Assembly: GCF_016599715.1 (NCBI RefSeq)
Contig: NZ_CP067019.1
Coordinates: forward strand, 2,170,001-2,234,000
Direction of reading: 5' to 3'
DNA length: 64,000 nucleotides
Source of the DNA: Acinetobacter sp. CS-2
GTDB lineage: Bacteria; Pseudomonadota; Gammaproteobacteria; Pseudomonadales; Moraxellaceae
Shown here: positions 35,362-44,517 of the stretch, one piece after another
How positions within the stretch are numbered: position 1 is the stretch's first letter
How the letters are laid out: every line of letters starts with the position of its first letter
The notes under the pieces: model-generated
The model's input: only the letters and a program-made list of their open reading frames with translations
What the model was told of the DNA's origin: nothing
Databases searched by the model: none
Program-made: the position numbers and the translations under genes

Positions 35362-36114
35362 TTAGATCACTTTCGCTTCATTTTTCAATTTTTCTAGAAG
35401 CTCGTCTACAGACTTCACTTGTACGCCCGCTTTACGTTCAGCAGGAGCTTCAACTTTCAGTGTTTTCAGTTTAGTTGTCGCAGTTACACCGAAATCTGCA
35501 GGAGACTTGATATCAAGCGGTTTTTTACGCGCTTTCATGATGTTTGGCAGAGCTGCATAACGTGGCTCGTTCAAACGTAAGTCAGTGGTGATAATTGCTG
35601 GAAGTGCAAGTTCAACAGTTTGTAGGCCACCGTCGATTTCACGAGTGACTTGTACTTTGTCGCCTTCAACTTTCACTTCAGAAGCGAATGTACCTTGACC
35701 TGCGCCAAGTAGAGCACCAAGCATCTGACCAACCTGGTTAGAGTCGTCATCAATGGCCTGTTTACCAAGAAGGATTAATTGTGGTTGTTCAGCGTCAACA
35801 ACACCTTTCAGGATTTTAGCCACTTCCAAAGCACCGAGCTGGCTGTCATCAGCTTCAACCAGGATACCGCGGTCAGCACCAAGTGCCATTGAAGAACGGA
35901 TTTGTTCTTGCGCTTCTTTAGGACCGATAGCAACAACAACGATTTCTGAAACAGTTCCTTTTTCTTTTAAACGAACCGCTTCTTCCACTGCGATTTCACA
36001 GAATGGGTTAATTGACATTTTAACGTTTGTTAAGTCAACACCACTGTTGTCCGGTTTAACGCGAACTTTAACGTTGGCATCAACCACACGTTTTACAGCA
36101 ACAAGAGCCTTCAT
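35362..36114 (-). CDS. etfB: Electron transfer flavoprotein beta subunit
   Basis: This is the 250-residue beta subunit of ETF, which binds AMP and docks onto acyl-CoA dehydrogenases. Features are the N-terminal [40 protein letters not shown], the nucleotide-binding [40 protein letters not shown] and [20 protein letters not shown], the recognition-loop region. It is first in the etfBA operon, with 503 bp of non-coding sequence upstream for the promoter. Confidence 0.97.
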   Translation of the reverse strand: MKALVAVKRVVDANVKVRVKPDNSGVDLTNVKMSINPFCEIAVEEAVRLKEKGTVSEIVVVAIGPKEAQEQIRSSMALGADRGILVEADDSQLGALEVAKILKGVVDAEQPQLILLGKQAIDDDSNQVGQMLGALLGAGQGTFASEVKVEGDKVQVTREIDGGLQTVELALPAIITTDLRLNEPRYAALPNIMKARKKPLDIKSPADFGVTATTKLKTLKVEAPAERKAGVQVKSVDELLEKLKNEAKVI

Positions 36115-36617
36115 GTAATCCTCGGCTGTTTTAGCAAATGTAAATATTGAGAAAAGTTATAATAACTCTTCACTTAAATTTTTTTAGGTGCCCTATCTTG
36201 CAATGTGTACGGCATTTGGGTCAAGTCACAATTATCGAAACAGCTGTAAAAAAGCATCATTTTCCTTGAACTTGGCGTTCATATTTTTTTCACACACTTT
36301 TATTAAGATGAAATTCCTGAATATTTATTTATTTTTTAACCATTGATTTTTATTATTTTTTTATTTGATTAACTTCATCAAAAGTTCTGATTTAATACTT
36401 CTTTTCGATCAGTTTCTGACAGGTCTGGCACACATTGCTGACAGAACAACCAAAGTAATGAATTGTCATTTAAGACAGATTCCGCTAAATTTTTCAGTCT
36501 GTTTGCCCTAAAATCGACCTCTTTTTCAAGTTAAAGATGTAACAAATTACTTTATTACGGCTAAATACCCTTCCATACAGGCAAGCATGCCATAACAGCA
36601 TACTTGCTTGACATTTA
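36115..36617. other. Non-coding gap upstream of etfBA, no gene seen
   Basis: About 500 bp of AT-rich sequence between etfB (reading away) and the 3' end of the LysE-family gene. It should hold the etfBA promoter. An imperfect hairpin around 36582-36612 (GGCAAGCATGCC / GCATACTTGCTTG) sits at the LysE gene 3' side and may act as its terminator. No gene or RNA was recognised. Confidence 0.4.
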
Positions 36618-37223
36618 TCAGTTCATGATCAGCCAGGTTGCCGCCAGCATTAACAAGCCGCCTGAAGCGCCATCAATCCATTTCTGTTTACGCTCATCAA
36701 TATGGGTTTTTTGGGTCACTTTGGCAAAAATCACACTCAAACTGCCATACACCACAAAGATGAGTCCAATAAAGATCAAGGACAGGATTAAACCCTGATT
36801 CACCATGTTCCCGGCTTTATCAATAAATTGCGGTAAAATTGCAAAATAGATCAGCATACCTTTGGGGTTCAATAGCGCAGTAAAGAAACCTTTTTTAATG
36901 GGATTGGATGATGATTTTCTCTCGATGATGAATTTATTGTCACTGAATACCGACTTAATCAAACTCGCAGACAGAAACAATAGATAAGCGATCCCGAGCC
37001 AGCGAATACTTTCAAATAACACCGGGAACGAGACTATAAGGGCTGCAATGCCCAAAGCCATCAAAACAGAATGGACCAAATAGCCCAAGCAAATCCCTAC
37101 AGTTGCCTGCATGCCTGCTTTTGCATCTTTCCCCATCACTTGAGACAGGATAAACAGCATATCTGGTCCAGGGGTGAAAATAAGTGGAATAACCGTTAAG
37201 GCAAACAGTACCAATACAGACAT
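36618..37223 (-). CDS. LysE/RhtB-family amino acid exporter
   Basis: This 201-residue inner-membrane exporter has six helices of the LysE/RhtB fold. The N-terminal MSVLVLFALTVIPLIFTPGP with the GPD motif (TPGPDMLFILSQ), the GICLGYLVHSVLMALGIAAL helix, and the NPKGMLIYFAILPQFI motif are characteristic. ATG 37223 is chosen because a GAAAGGG site lies just upstream. It is divergent from an Lrp/AsnC regulator with 113 bp between them, the usual arrangement in which the regulator controls export of an amino acid. The exact substrate is not known. Confidence 0.9.
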   Translation of the reverse strand: MSVLVLFALTVIPLIFTPGPDMLFILSQVMGKDAKAGMQATVGICLGYLVHSVLMALGIAALIVSFPVLFESIRWLGIAYLLFLSASLIKSVFSDNKFIIERKSSSNPIKKGFFTALLNPKGMLIYFAILPQFIDKAGNMVNQGLILSLIFIGLIFVVYGSLSVIFAKVTQKTHIDERKQKWIDGASGGLLMLAATWLIMN

Positions 37224-37336
37224 TTTCTTTTCCCTTTCCATGTCTTGAAAGTGAAAATCAGTATCGGATAAATAGTACAAAATAGGATTTCAAATATTCT
37301 ATAATTATGATTATCTTTCGAATTATATTCTAATTT

Positions 37337-37831
37337 ATGAAACTATCTTCCAAATTTGTTTCAGTAAAACTGGATCGTATTGATAAAAATATCATTCGTG
37401 CCTTGCAGAATAATGGCCGTATGCAAAATAACGATCTGGCCTGCGAAATTGGACTGTCGCCATCATCGTGTCTGCGTCGGGTGAAATTACTGGAAGAAGC
37501 AGGCGTAATTCAAAATTACACCACTGTGGTAGACCCGCAAAAAGTTGGCTTGCAGCTGATTTTGTTTTCACGCATCTGGCTGGTAGGTCAGGATGCCGAG
37601 ACGATTGACTGCTTTATTGAAGCGATGAAAGAACTTCCTCAAGTGATGGAATGCTATATCATTTTAGGGGAATGCGATGCCATGCTGAAAGTGGTCGTGC
37701 CCGATCTGGAAAGTTACCGTAAATTTCAGTCGGTGCATCTCACCAAGAAAAACGGCATAACCAGTGTAAAAACGGATTTACCCAGTCAGATTATTAAACA
37801 GAGTTTCCAGTTACCGCTCGATAATCTTTAG
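37337..37831 (+). CDS. Lrp/AsnC-family transcriptional regulator
   Basis: This is a 164-residue regulator with an N-terminal winged helix-turn-helix (LDRIDKNIIRALQNNGRMQN, then LACEIGLSPSSCLRRVKLLE) and a C-terminal RAM/AsnC ligand domain (VVDPQKVGLQLILFSRIWLV onward, ending with LPSQIIKQSFQLPL). Members bind amino acids and form octamers or dimers. Its divergence from the LysE-type exporter suggests that it controls that exporter in response to an amino acid. Confidence 0.92.
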   Translation: MKLSSKFVSVKLDRIDKNIIRALQNNGRMQNNDLACEIGLSPSSCLRRVKLLEEAGVIQNYTTVVDPQKVGLQLILFSRIWLVGQDAETIDCFIEAMKELPQVMECYIILGECDAMLKVVVPDLESYRKFQSVHLTKKNGITSVKTDLPSQIIKQSFQLPLDNL

Positions 37832-37959
37832 GCACGTTCATAATTTTTCAGTATGTTAAAAATTGCCGTGCAAATAAATCTGTTATTGCTTAGATTGAAA
37901 ATTGAAGTGCAGCAACAAGAACTTACTTAGCTTTGAGCTTGATAACCTTATAAAACTTT

Positions 37960-37999
37960 AGGGCTACATCAATGATATCGCATGAAATCAGGTAGCCCT
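37960..37999. terminator. Stem-loop, possible terminator
   Basis: An 8-bp stem AGGGCTAC (37960-37967) with GTAGCCCT (37992-37999) closes a 24-base loop between the Lrp gene and the convergent 38-kb hypothetical gene. The loop is long and the T-run short, so terminator function is uncertain. Confidence 0.4.
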
Positions 38000-38027
38000 T
38001 GATCAAGTCTGCAAATTAAAAGGCTGC

Positions 38028-38414
38028 TTATACAGGCTGACTTTGTAAAAAGTCACGATGGATGTGGCTTAAATCAATTAAATCATAAGCCTGAAGATTA
38101 AATATGTTCCAGACTGCTAAAAAGTCTTCTTTTAAATCTACATTTGATGTGGCAATGGGACGTTCCTGCCATTGCAGGTCTGAAATCCACAGATAGGTCT
38201 GTTGGGTCACATCATTAATGGCCTGTACCTTACCTTCTGCATTGATGCCCTGGACATGCGCACCTGCAGGTAAAACCGGTTCGATATTAGGCAAACTTAT
38301 TTCGACAAAATGTTTAACTTGACGAAGGCCATAACCTGCAAAAATTTCTTTTTGCGCAGCCGTTAACTGGTCATATTTCTCTAAAATATCTGCAATCATT
38401 GTTCCGCCTATCAT
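38028..38414 (-). CDS. Hypothetical protein, about 128 aa
   Basis: I do not recognise this protein. It is soluble and has no signal peptide. It begins with a helical segment (MIADILEKYDQLTAAQKEIF) and continues with a beta-rich middle (PNIEPVLPAGAHVQGINAEG). The C-terminal part TYLWISDLQWQERPIATSNV and LKEDFLAVWNIFNLQAYDLI is rich in aromatic residues. The start is ambiguous: ATG 38414 has a GGAAAGG site 4 bases before it, and ATG 38399 also has a purine-rich site. It converges with the Lrp regulator gene and is upstream of no obvious operon partner. Confidence 0.7.
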   Translation of the reverse strand: MIGGTMIADILEKYDQLTAAQKEIFAGYGLRQVKHFVEISLPNIEPVLPAGAHVQGINAEGKVQAINDVTQQTYLWISDLQWQERPIATSNVDLKEDFLAVWNIFNLQAYDLIDLSHIHRDFLQSQPV

Positions 38415-38675
38415 TTTCCTTTCCAATATTTAACTGACCAGTAGTGAAAGCATACATAATTTCATTGCTATACATGATTCATGCAATTCACTGTATGGTT
38501 AGAGGTGATTCTTATACCTTATAAATTGACTTTTTATTATCCGACAATAGTTCAAAATGTCATCTTTATGCCCTGATATTTTTTCATACGCTTATTTAAC
38601 TTTAATGAACTCCGGTGACTGCTGCTAAAATAATTAAGCAAAGTCCGGACCAGATTGATTCAAATTTTAACATTA

Positions 38676-39605
38676 TTACGGTTTTTTAACCTGTGCTCGC
38701 GGATGTGCCTGATCGTACACCTGAGCCAAATGATCAAAATCAACATGGGTATATATTTGCGTGGTGGTTAAATTGCTATGTCCCAGCATTTCCTGTACCG
38801 CACGTAAATCCCGGCTGTTGGATAGCATATGACTGGCAAAGCAATGACGTAACAAATGTGGATGCAAATCAACATTCACCCCGGCACGCAGGGCTTGCAG
38901 TTTCACCCGGTTTTCAATTTGCCGCGCACCCAGCGGATTGCCCTTTTGGGTAATAAACACATGGGCATCCGGGACAAAATCACCGTGCCATAATGGATAG
39001 ACTTGCAGCCACTTCATTACTGCATCTCGAGCCTTGCTGCCAAAAGGCACCACCCGGGTTTTATTGCCTTTACCGGTAATACGTAACAGCTGACGGTTAA
39101 AATCGATATCTTTAATCCGCAAACCTTGCACTTCAGCCAGACGTAAACCACTGGAATACAATAGTTCTAAAATGGCTTTATCCCGTAGCCACATTTGTTG
39201 CTGTGCTTCGGTTTCAGGTGCCGGCTGATCCAGAATCTGGTTCACGGTTTCAATATCGACCATGCCCGGAAGCGGTCTGGGAATACGTTTTAACTGAAAA
39301 TCATCCGCCGGATTAAACGCCAGATACTGCCCCTGCTCGGCCCATTTCATAAATTGGCGTATGGATGAGAGCATCCGCTGTAAACTGCTGGAACTTAAGC
39401 CTTGCTGTTCCACTTTATGGGCCAAATATTCACGCAGATCTGTAGTTTCGATATTGGCCAGATCCAGTTTTTTAGCTTCACAAAAGTTTAAAAAATCGGA
39501 AACGTCACGTTCATAAGCCTGCAAGGTATGTCTGGACTGATTTTGAATTTCACGTTCTTTGAGCCACATTGCGAGCAGTTCAGTTGTGTTTGTTTGTAAT
39601 GACAT
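38676..39605 (-). CDS. xerC: Site-specific tyrosine recombinase XerC
   Basis: This 309-residue tyrosine recombinase acts with XerD at dif to resolve chromosome dimers. The N-terminal SAM-like domain starts LLAMWLKEREIQNQSRHTLQ. The catalytic residues are seen in LLYSSGLRLAEVQGLRIKDI (Arg), the lysine-bearing ITGKGNKTRVVPFG, HPHLLRHCFASHML (His-xx-Arg), GHSNLTTTQIYTHVDF (His and Tyr). Position next to dapF/lysA is the usual home of xerC in this class, which argues against a phage integrase. It begins within one base of the stop of the neighbouring hydrolase gene, so the two are coupled. Confidence 0.94.
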   Translation of the reverse strand: MSLQTNTTELLAMWLKEREIQNQSRHTLQAYERDVSDFLNFCEAKKLDLANIETTDLREYLAHKVEQQGLSSSSLQRMLSSIRQFMKWAEQGQYLAFNPADDFQLKRIPRPLPGMVDIETVNQILDQPAPETEAQQQMWLRDKAILELLYSSGLRLAEVQGLRIKDIDFNRQLLRITGKGNKTRVVPFGSKARDAVMKWLQVYPLWHGDFVPDAHVFITQKGNPLGARQIENRVKLQALRAGVNVDLHPHLLRHCFASHMLSNSRDLRAVQEMLGHSNLTTTQIYTHVDFDHLAQVYDQAHPRAQVKKP

Positions 39606-40228
39606 TAACTATCCCTTGCTCTGCTTTCCAGTGAATTTAAAAAATCAGAGACCCACGCTGCTGTCTCTGTAGCGTGCTGCGCAGCAAATAAATGATCTCC
39701 ACCCTGAATAACCTGAAACGATGAGTCTTTTAATGTCTGATGTAAATACTGCCCAACAGCCACAGGGCTGATGGGATCGGCATCTCCCCATAGCAGTAAT
39801 GTTTTTTGCTGAATGGCTGAAAGTTGAGAGGAATAATCCAACTGTACAGTAGAAAACCAGTCCGGGTAATTCAGGAACTGGTTTTTATAGGCCGTGCGCC
39901 AATCCTCGACTTCAAATGGACTTAAATCAATCCCGCCTGATGTCGCAATCAGTACCATAGCTTTAATTAAATTAGATTTTTTCAATGCAGCCTGTATGGC
40001 AAAAATTCCGCCCATCGACTGTGCAATCAGTACCGAATCTTGCTGAATCTGGTCCAGCACATAATCACTCAGACTATTAAAATCATATACATCCTTCTGC
40101 GCTGGTTCTTGACCGAACCCAGGATAGGCAATCACTTGGACTGTATAATCTGCTGACAGCAGTTCAATCAGGGGCTGCCAAAATTCAGTACTTCCAGATG
40201 CTCCTGGAAGAAAAATCAAATGCGTCAT
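39605..40228 (-). CDS. Alpha/beta hydrolase
   Basis: This 207-residue compact alpha/beta hydrolase has IFLPGASGSTEFWQPLIELL at the oxyanion region, the nucleophile elbow SVLIAQSMGGIFAIQAAL (serine in AQSMGG), the acid in LLWGDADPISP and the histidine in VIQGGDHLFAAQHATE. A lid domain is almost absent, as in small esterases or RsbQ-like hydrolases. Its last base is shared with the xerC start, so they are co-transcribed. In related genomes a DUF484 gene often sits between dapF and xerC, and here this hydrolase takes that place. Substrate unknown. Confidence 0.85.
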   Translation of the reverse strand: MTHLIFLPGASGSTEFWQPLIELLSADYTVQVIAYPGFGQEPAQKDVYDFNSLSDYVLDQIQQDSVLIAQSMGGIFAIQAALKKSNLIKAMVLIATSGGIDLSPFEVEDWRTAYKNQFLNYPDWFSTVQLDYSSQLSAIQQKTLLLWGDADPISPVAVGQYLHQTLKDSSFQVIQGGDHLFAAQHATETAAWVSDFLNSLESRARDS

Positions 40229-40282
40229 TTAAGCTCTAGGCTAAAAGCAATAATCCGTACAGCATAACGCATTTAGAGGCAT

Positions 40283-40315
40283 AAAAAAGCACCATCATAG
40301 GGACAGTGCTTTTTT
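40283..40315 (-). terminator. Terminator after dapF
   Basis: A 10-bp stem (40283-40292 with 40306-40315) of AAAAAAGCAC and its complement lies 19 bp after the dapF stop, with a 13-base loop. It separates lysA-dapF from the downstream hydrolase-xerC genes, unless read-through occurs. Confidence 0.8.
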
Positions 40316-40333
40316 CATCAAAACATGAGTTTA

Positions 40334-41176
40334 CTATTGGTAATAACTCAAATCGATACGACCCTGATAGACGTTTGCTGTTGGACCAGTCATCCACACC
40401 ACATCGCCTTCTTTCCATTCAATTTGTAACTTGCCACCAGCCAATTCAATTTCAACATTATTAGCCAACAGACCACGGCGCATTCCTGAAACCGCAGCGG
40501 CGCATGCACCTGTACCACAAGCAAGAGTTTCACCGACACCGCGTTCAAAAACACGTAAACGGGCATGCTTTTCATCAATGATTTGCATAAAACCGGCATT
40601 GACACGTTGCGGGAAACGCTCATGTGATTCTACTTGTGGTCCAATACGTGCGACATCTGCGGTAATCACATCGGGAACGATGGTCACTGCATGTGGATTG
40701 CCCATATTCACAACATCAATAGTCAACTTTTCATTGTCGGCCAGCTCAATGTCATACAAGTTTTCCGGTTCATCTGCCAAAAACGGAATTTCACTTGGCA
40801 AGAATTTAGGATAACCCATATTGACGCGAACCCAGCCATTGGCACCCAGCTCAGGCTCTACAATACCGGCTTTGGTCTGCACTTTAATTTTGGTTTTGGT
40901 GGTGAGCTGACGCTCATGCACAAAACGTGCAAAACAGCGCACACCGTTTCCGCATTGCTCCACTTCAGAACCGTCAGCATTGAAAATACGATATTTAAAA
41001 TCGACATTGGGTAAATCAGGCGGCTCAACAATCAGCAACTGGTCAAAACCGATGCCAAAGTGGCGATCTGCCAAACGTTGAATGGTGACAGTATCCAGGT
41101 AGGCACGCTGACTGATCAGATCAACCACCATGAAGTCATTGCCCAGACCATGCATTTTGGTAAATTCTAAAAACAT
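40334..41176 (-). CDS. dapF: Diaminopimelate epimerase
   Basis: This PLP-independent epimerase of 280 residues interconverts LL- and meso-diaminopimelate for lysine and peptidoglycan. [20 protein letters not shown] is the N-terminal motif. The catalytic cysteines are in [14 protein letters not shown] and [15 protein letters not shown]. The start at ATG 41176 gives the canonical N-terminus and has a GGAG site 9 bases upstream; in-frame ATGs at 41191 and 41185 are less likely. It follows lysA with a 14-bp gap. Confidence 0.96.
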   Translation of the reverse strand: MFLEFTKMHGLGNDFMVVDLISQRAYLDTVTIQRLADRHFGIGFDQLLIVEPPDLPNVDFKYRIFNADGSEVEQCGNGVRCFARFVHERQLTTKTKIKVQTKAGIVEPELGANGWVRVNMGYPKFLPSEIPFLADEPENLYDIELADNEKLTIDVVNMGNPHAVTIVPDVITADVARIGPQVESHERFPQRVNAGFMQIIDEKHARLRVFERGVGETLACGTGACAAAVSGMRRGLLANNVEIELAGGKLQIEWKEGDVVWMTGPTANVYQGRIDLSYYQ

Positions 41177-41190
41177 CTCAGACATCTCCA

Positions 41191-42435
41191 TTATGGCAAT
41201 AAACGTTCACGTTCCCACAAAGATTCAATGCTTTCGCGCTCACGAATCAGATGTGCCTGATCACCATCCACCATCACTTCAGCAGCACGTCCGCGACTGT
41301 TATAGTTCGAGCTCATCACGAAACCGTAAGCACCCGCACCCAACACAGCCAGTACATCATTTTCTTTGATTGCCAGCTGACGCTCTTTACCCAGGAAATC
41401 ACCGGTTTCACAAATCGCCCCGACGACATCCCACTCTTTCGCTTCAACGTCAGTACGTGGAATCACTTCCTGAATATCCATCCATGCTTCATACAAAGCA
41501 GGACGAATCAGGTCGTTCATCGCGGCATCAATAATGGCAAAGTTACGGTGATTGGTCGGTTTGAGCAAATCGACTTTAGTCAGTAACACACCGGCATTGG
41601 CAGAAATACTGCGACCCGGTTCCATATACACTTTTAGACCCAGCTTTTCCAAAGCTGGACGTAATGCATTGGCATATTCTTCTACAGATGGAGGCGTTTC
41701 ATCTTTATAGGTCACGCCCAAACCGCCACCGATATCAATGTGTTTTAGATTGATACCTAATTCTTTAAGTTTCTCAATCATCACAATCACACGATCCAGC
41801 GCATCAACAAAAGGCTGGGTTTCAGTCAATTGTGAACCGATATGACAGTCAATTCCCACAACATCCAGGTTTGGCAACGATGCAGCATATTGATAGGTTT
41901 CAAATACCGTATCGGAAGGAATACCGAATTTGTTTTCTTTTAAACCGGTTGAAATGTAGGGATGAGTTTTGGCATCGACATCCGGATTGACACGCAAGGA
42001 AATTGGGGCTTTTTTACCTAAGCTTGCTGCCACTTTTTGAATACGGTCCAGCTCAGCATAAGACTCGACATTAAAACATGCAATGCCTACTTCTAGCGCT
42101 TTTTGGATATCCGCTTCAGATTTACCTAAACCCGAGAATACAATTTTAGAAGCATCACCACCCGCCTTAAGAACACGCGCCAGTTCACCACCAGTAACAA
42201 TATCAAAGCCCGCGCCACGCTTGGCCAGTACATTCAACACCGCAAGGTTAGAGTTTGACTTTACCGCAAAACAAATTTGATGATCGATAAAGCTAAAAGC
42301 ACGATCCATATCTAAATAATGCTTTTCAAAAGTCGCTTTTGAATAAACATAAAGTGGCGTGCCAAATTGCTGCGCAAGCTGTTGTAGAGAACATTGCTCG
42401 GCATGCAAAACCCCATTGATGCGGGTAAAACTCAT
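41191..42435 (-). CDS. lysA: Diaminopimelate decarboxylase
   Basis: This 414-residue PLP enzyme of fold III makes lysine from meso-diaminopimelate. The PLP lysine lies in [19 protein letters not shown]; other marks are [66 protein letters not shown] and [16 protein letters not shown] (active-site Cys). It lies downstream of lptM and just upstream of dapF, forming lptM-lysA-dapF, an order common in gammaproteobacteria. Confidence 0.97.
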   Translation of the reverse strand: MSFTRINGVLHAEQCSLQQLAQQFGTPLYVYSKATFEKHYLDMDRAFSFIDHQICFAVKSNSNLAVLNVLAKRGAGFDIVTGGELARVLKAGGDASKIVFSGLGKSEADIQKALEVGIACFNVESYAELDRIQKVAASLGKKAPISLRVNPDVDAKTHPYISTGLKENKFGIPSDTVFETYQYAASLPNLDVVGIDCHIGSQLTETQPFVDALDRVIVMIEKLKELGINLKHIDIGGGLGVTYKDETPPSVEEYANALRPALEKLGLKVYMEPGRSISANAGVLLTKVDLLKPTNHRNFAIIDAAMNDLIRPALYEAWMDIQEVIPRTDVEAKEWDVVGAICETGDFLGKERQLAIKENDVLAVLGAGAYGFVMSSNYNSRGRAAEVMVDGDQAHLIRERESIESLWERERLLP

Positions 42436-42473
42436 GAATGTATCCTTTCGATGACGCGTTTAGATATTAAAAA

Positions 42474-42695
42474 TTAATTCGTTGCAGCAGATGAAGCAGG
42501 AAGCTCTGGTGCTACTGGAGCGGCTTCTTGCTTATTTGAGGATTGCTGTTTTGAATCTACATTGGGATATAACAAATATTTTGCACGTTTGTTGTAATTC
42601 GGATCACTCGGTAGCTGCAAAGCTCCAGACTGACCACAACCGACTAAAGCAAAACCTGTCGCCAATAAACTGATGCAGCAAATGACAAGACGCAT
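42474..42695 (-). CDS. lptM: Small lipoprotein LptM (YifL-like)
   Basis: This is a 73-residue outer-membrane lipoprotein. A lipobox LVGC follows the hydrophobic signal (LVICCISLLATGFALVGCGQ), and CGQSGALQLPSDPN matches the CGQKGPLYLP-type N-terminus of LptM, which helps mature the LPS translocon LptDE in the family. The rest is Ser/Ala/Pro-rich. The start is ATG 42695, preceded by AGGTGG. It sits directly upstream of lysA, the usual location. Confidence 0.88.
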   Translation of the reverse strand: MRLVICCISLLATGFALVGCGQSGALQLPSDPNYNKRAKYLLYPNVDSKQQSSNKQEAAPVAPELPASSAATN

Positions 42696-42785
42696 CTGAC
42701 CACCTATTTGATATTTTCGAAGAAGTATAACCTGATCATGGGACATGACCAAAGCCCTAAACGCTAGAGATTATAGTGAGATAAA

Positions 42786-42814
42786 AAAAAACGCCAGTTT
42801 CAAACTGGCGTTTT
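42786..42814. terminator. Terminator between amino acid permease and lptM
   Basis: A stem AACGCCAGTT / AACTGGCGTT with a TCA loop sits within an A-run on one side and a T-run on the other. It terminates the minus-strand permease gene before the lptM-lysA-dapF unit. Confidence 0.9.
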
Positions 42815-42829
42815 CATTTTCTAGCCTGA

Positions 42830-44233
42830 TTATTTATGTTTCGGTTTGTAGAAACCAAAGTAACCAATAATCAAAATAATGAACCAGATTGGGCTGACCA
42901 TCAGCGCTTTCATGGTGTCTGCTTCTAAAGACAACACATAAATCATGCCAATAAAGAAGATGATTACCAACCAGCAGGTAAACAATCCACCAGGAAGTTT
43001 AAAGGTTGATTTGGCATGCAGTTCTGGACGTGTTTTGTAATACACGATATAGCTCCAGATAATCATCAGCCAGACACAGATAAACAGGATGGTTGAAAGT
43101 GTGGTTGCAAGAGTAAACGCTTCAACCGTATTCGGTACAAAGTACTGAAGTGCAGCACCGAGTAACAAACAGATTGCCGAGAAATACAGTGCATTGGCAG
43201 GCACAGCACGTTTATTTAAATGACCGAAGGCTTTAGGACCCTGCTCTTCACGTGACAGACCAAACAGCATACGGCTGGTCGAGAACACCCCACTGTTCAT
43301 GGATGACATCACCGAAGATAACACCACCAAATTCATGATAATCGCTGCAGCAGCAATACCGGCCTGGCTAAACAGGTTGACGAATGGACTGATGTTCGGA
43401 TCAATCTTGTTCCATGGCGTAACTGACATGACAATGACCAGTGCCAGCACATAGAAAATGATAATACGAATAGGGATCGAGTTGACTGCTTTAGGCAAGT
43501 TCTGTTCAGGATCTTTGGTTTCAGCTGCTGTGGTACCCACCAGTTCCACACCGACGAAGGCAAAGATGGCAATCTGGAAACCGGCCAAGAAACCCGTTAC
43601 GCCTGTTGGAAATAAACCGCCATGTGACCAGAGATGAGTAAAGGAAGCGACTTCACCTGCGGTAGAAGAAAACCCGGTAAAGATCATCCACAGACCCACA
43701 GCAATCAATACGACAATGGCAATAATCTTGATTAAAGCAAACCAGAACTCTAACTCACCGAACAATTTAACGGTAACCAGATTCAGCCCCATAATAAATA
43801 CAATGGCGGCAACACTGATCATGACCCCTTCACCAGGCGTAAACGGCAGCCCCCCGTTAAAGAACTGCAGATAATAAATAATGGCCGACAAGTCAGCAAT
43901 ACCAATGGTGATCCAGCACAGCCAATAGGTCCAGCCGACAAAATAGCCCGCCCACGGACCAATCAAATCGGTTGAAAAATCAATAAAAGACTTGTATTTC
44001 AGGTTAGACAGTAACAGTTCGCCAAGCGCACGCATGACCAAAAAAACCATAAAACCAATAATCATATAAATGATCAGAATGGATGGTCCGGCCAGGCTGA
44101 TGGTTTTACCCGAACCCATGAACAAACCTGTACCAATGGCCCCGCCAATTGCAATAAGCTGCAAATGCCGATTCGACAGACTCCGCTGCAGTTCACCACC
44201 TTCATTCGGTGAACTATGATTCTCATTTGACAT
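42830..44233 (-). CDS. Amino acid permease (AAT family, CycA-like)
   Basis: This 467-residue inner-membrane permease of the amino acid/polyamine/organocation superfamily has about 12 helices. The N-terminal LSNRHLQLIAIGGAIGTGLF with the GAIGTGLF loop, the WTYWLCWITIGIADLSAI helix, and VGVELVGTTAAETKDPEQNL (the ExKxPxxxLPxA loop) are marks of the AAT family. The overall pattern resembles CycA (D-serine/D-alanine/glycine), but substrate is uncertain. It is divergent from radA and ends at the terminator before lptM. Confidence 0.88.
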   Translation of the reverse strand: MSNENHSSPNEGGELQRSLSNRHLQLIAIGGAIGTGLFMGSGKTISLAGPSILIIYMIIGFMVFLVMRALGELLLSNLKYKSFIDFSTDLIGPWAGYFVGWTYWLCWITIGIADLSAIIYYLQFFNGGLPFTPGEGVMISVAAIVFIMGLNLVTVKLFGELEFWFALIKIIAIVVLIAVGLWMIFTGFSSTAGEVASFTHLWSHGGLFPTGVTGFLAGFQIAIFAFVGVELVGTTAAETKDPEQNLPKAVNSIPIRIIIFYVLALVIVMSVTPWNKIDPNISPFVNLFSQAGIAAAAIIMNLVVLSSVMSSMNSGVFSTSRMLFGLSREEQGPKAFGHLNKRAVPANALYFSAICLLLGAALQYFVPNTVEAFTLATTLSTILFICVWLMIIWSYIVYYKTRPELHAKSTFKLPGGLFTCWLVIIFFIGMIYVLSLEADTMKALMVSPIWFIILIIGYFGFYKPKHK

Positions 44234-44517
44234 TGTTATTTTCGTCTCTCAATTTCGTGTGATAAAAGTAGCTCAAATTAAAAAAAATAAATAAAGTTTT
44301 TTGAGCGTTTGTTAAATATTTTTCAAGCTTGACTGTGTTTTTGTCGCTTTTTCACGCAATTTCGGTCCATTTTGTATTCCTTTTCTGTATTTCCCTTCAA
44401 GTTAGCAGTTTACGTGCCAAGATAAAGTTTGGCGAGAATTCATGCAAGAAATTGTATTTCCATACAGCTATTGCTACATTCTTCATCCATCTTCTGATTT
44501 ATATAGATACCACTCAA

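Noticed and set aside
34757..36118. Plus-strand open frames opposite etfA/etfB (62-121 codons)
   Set aside because: Alanine/threonine-rich antisense shadows produced by the codon pattern of etfBA.
38676..39605. Tyrosine recombinase as a possible phage or island integrase
   Set aside because: It matches XerC in motifs and in position next to lysA-dapF, and there are no att-like repeats or phage genes nearby.
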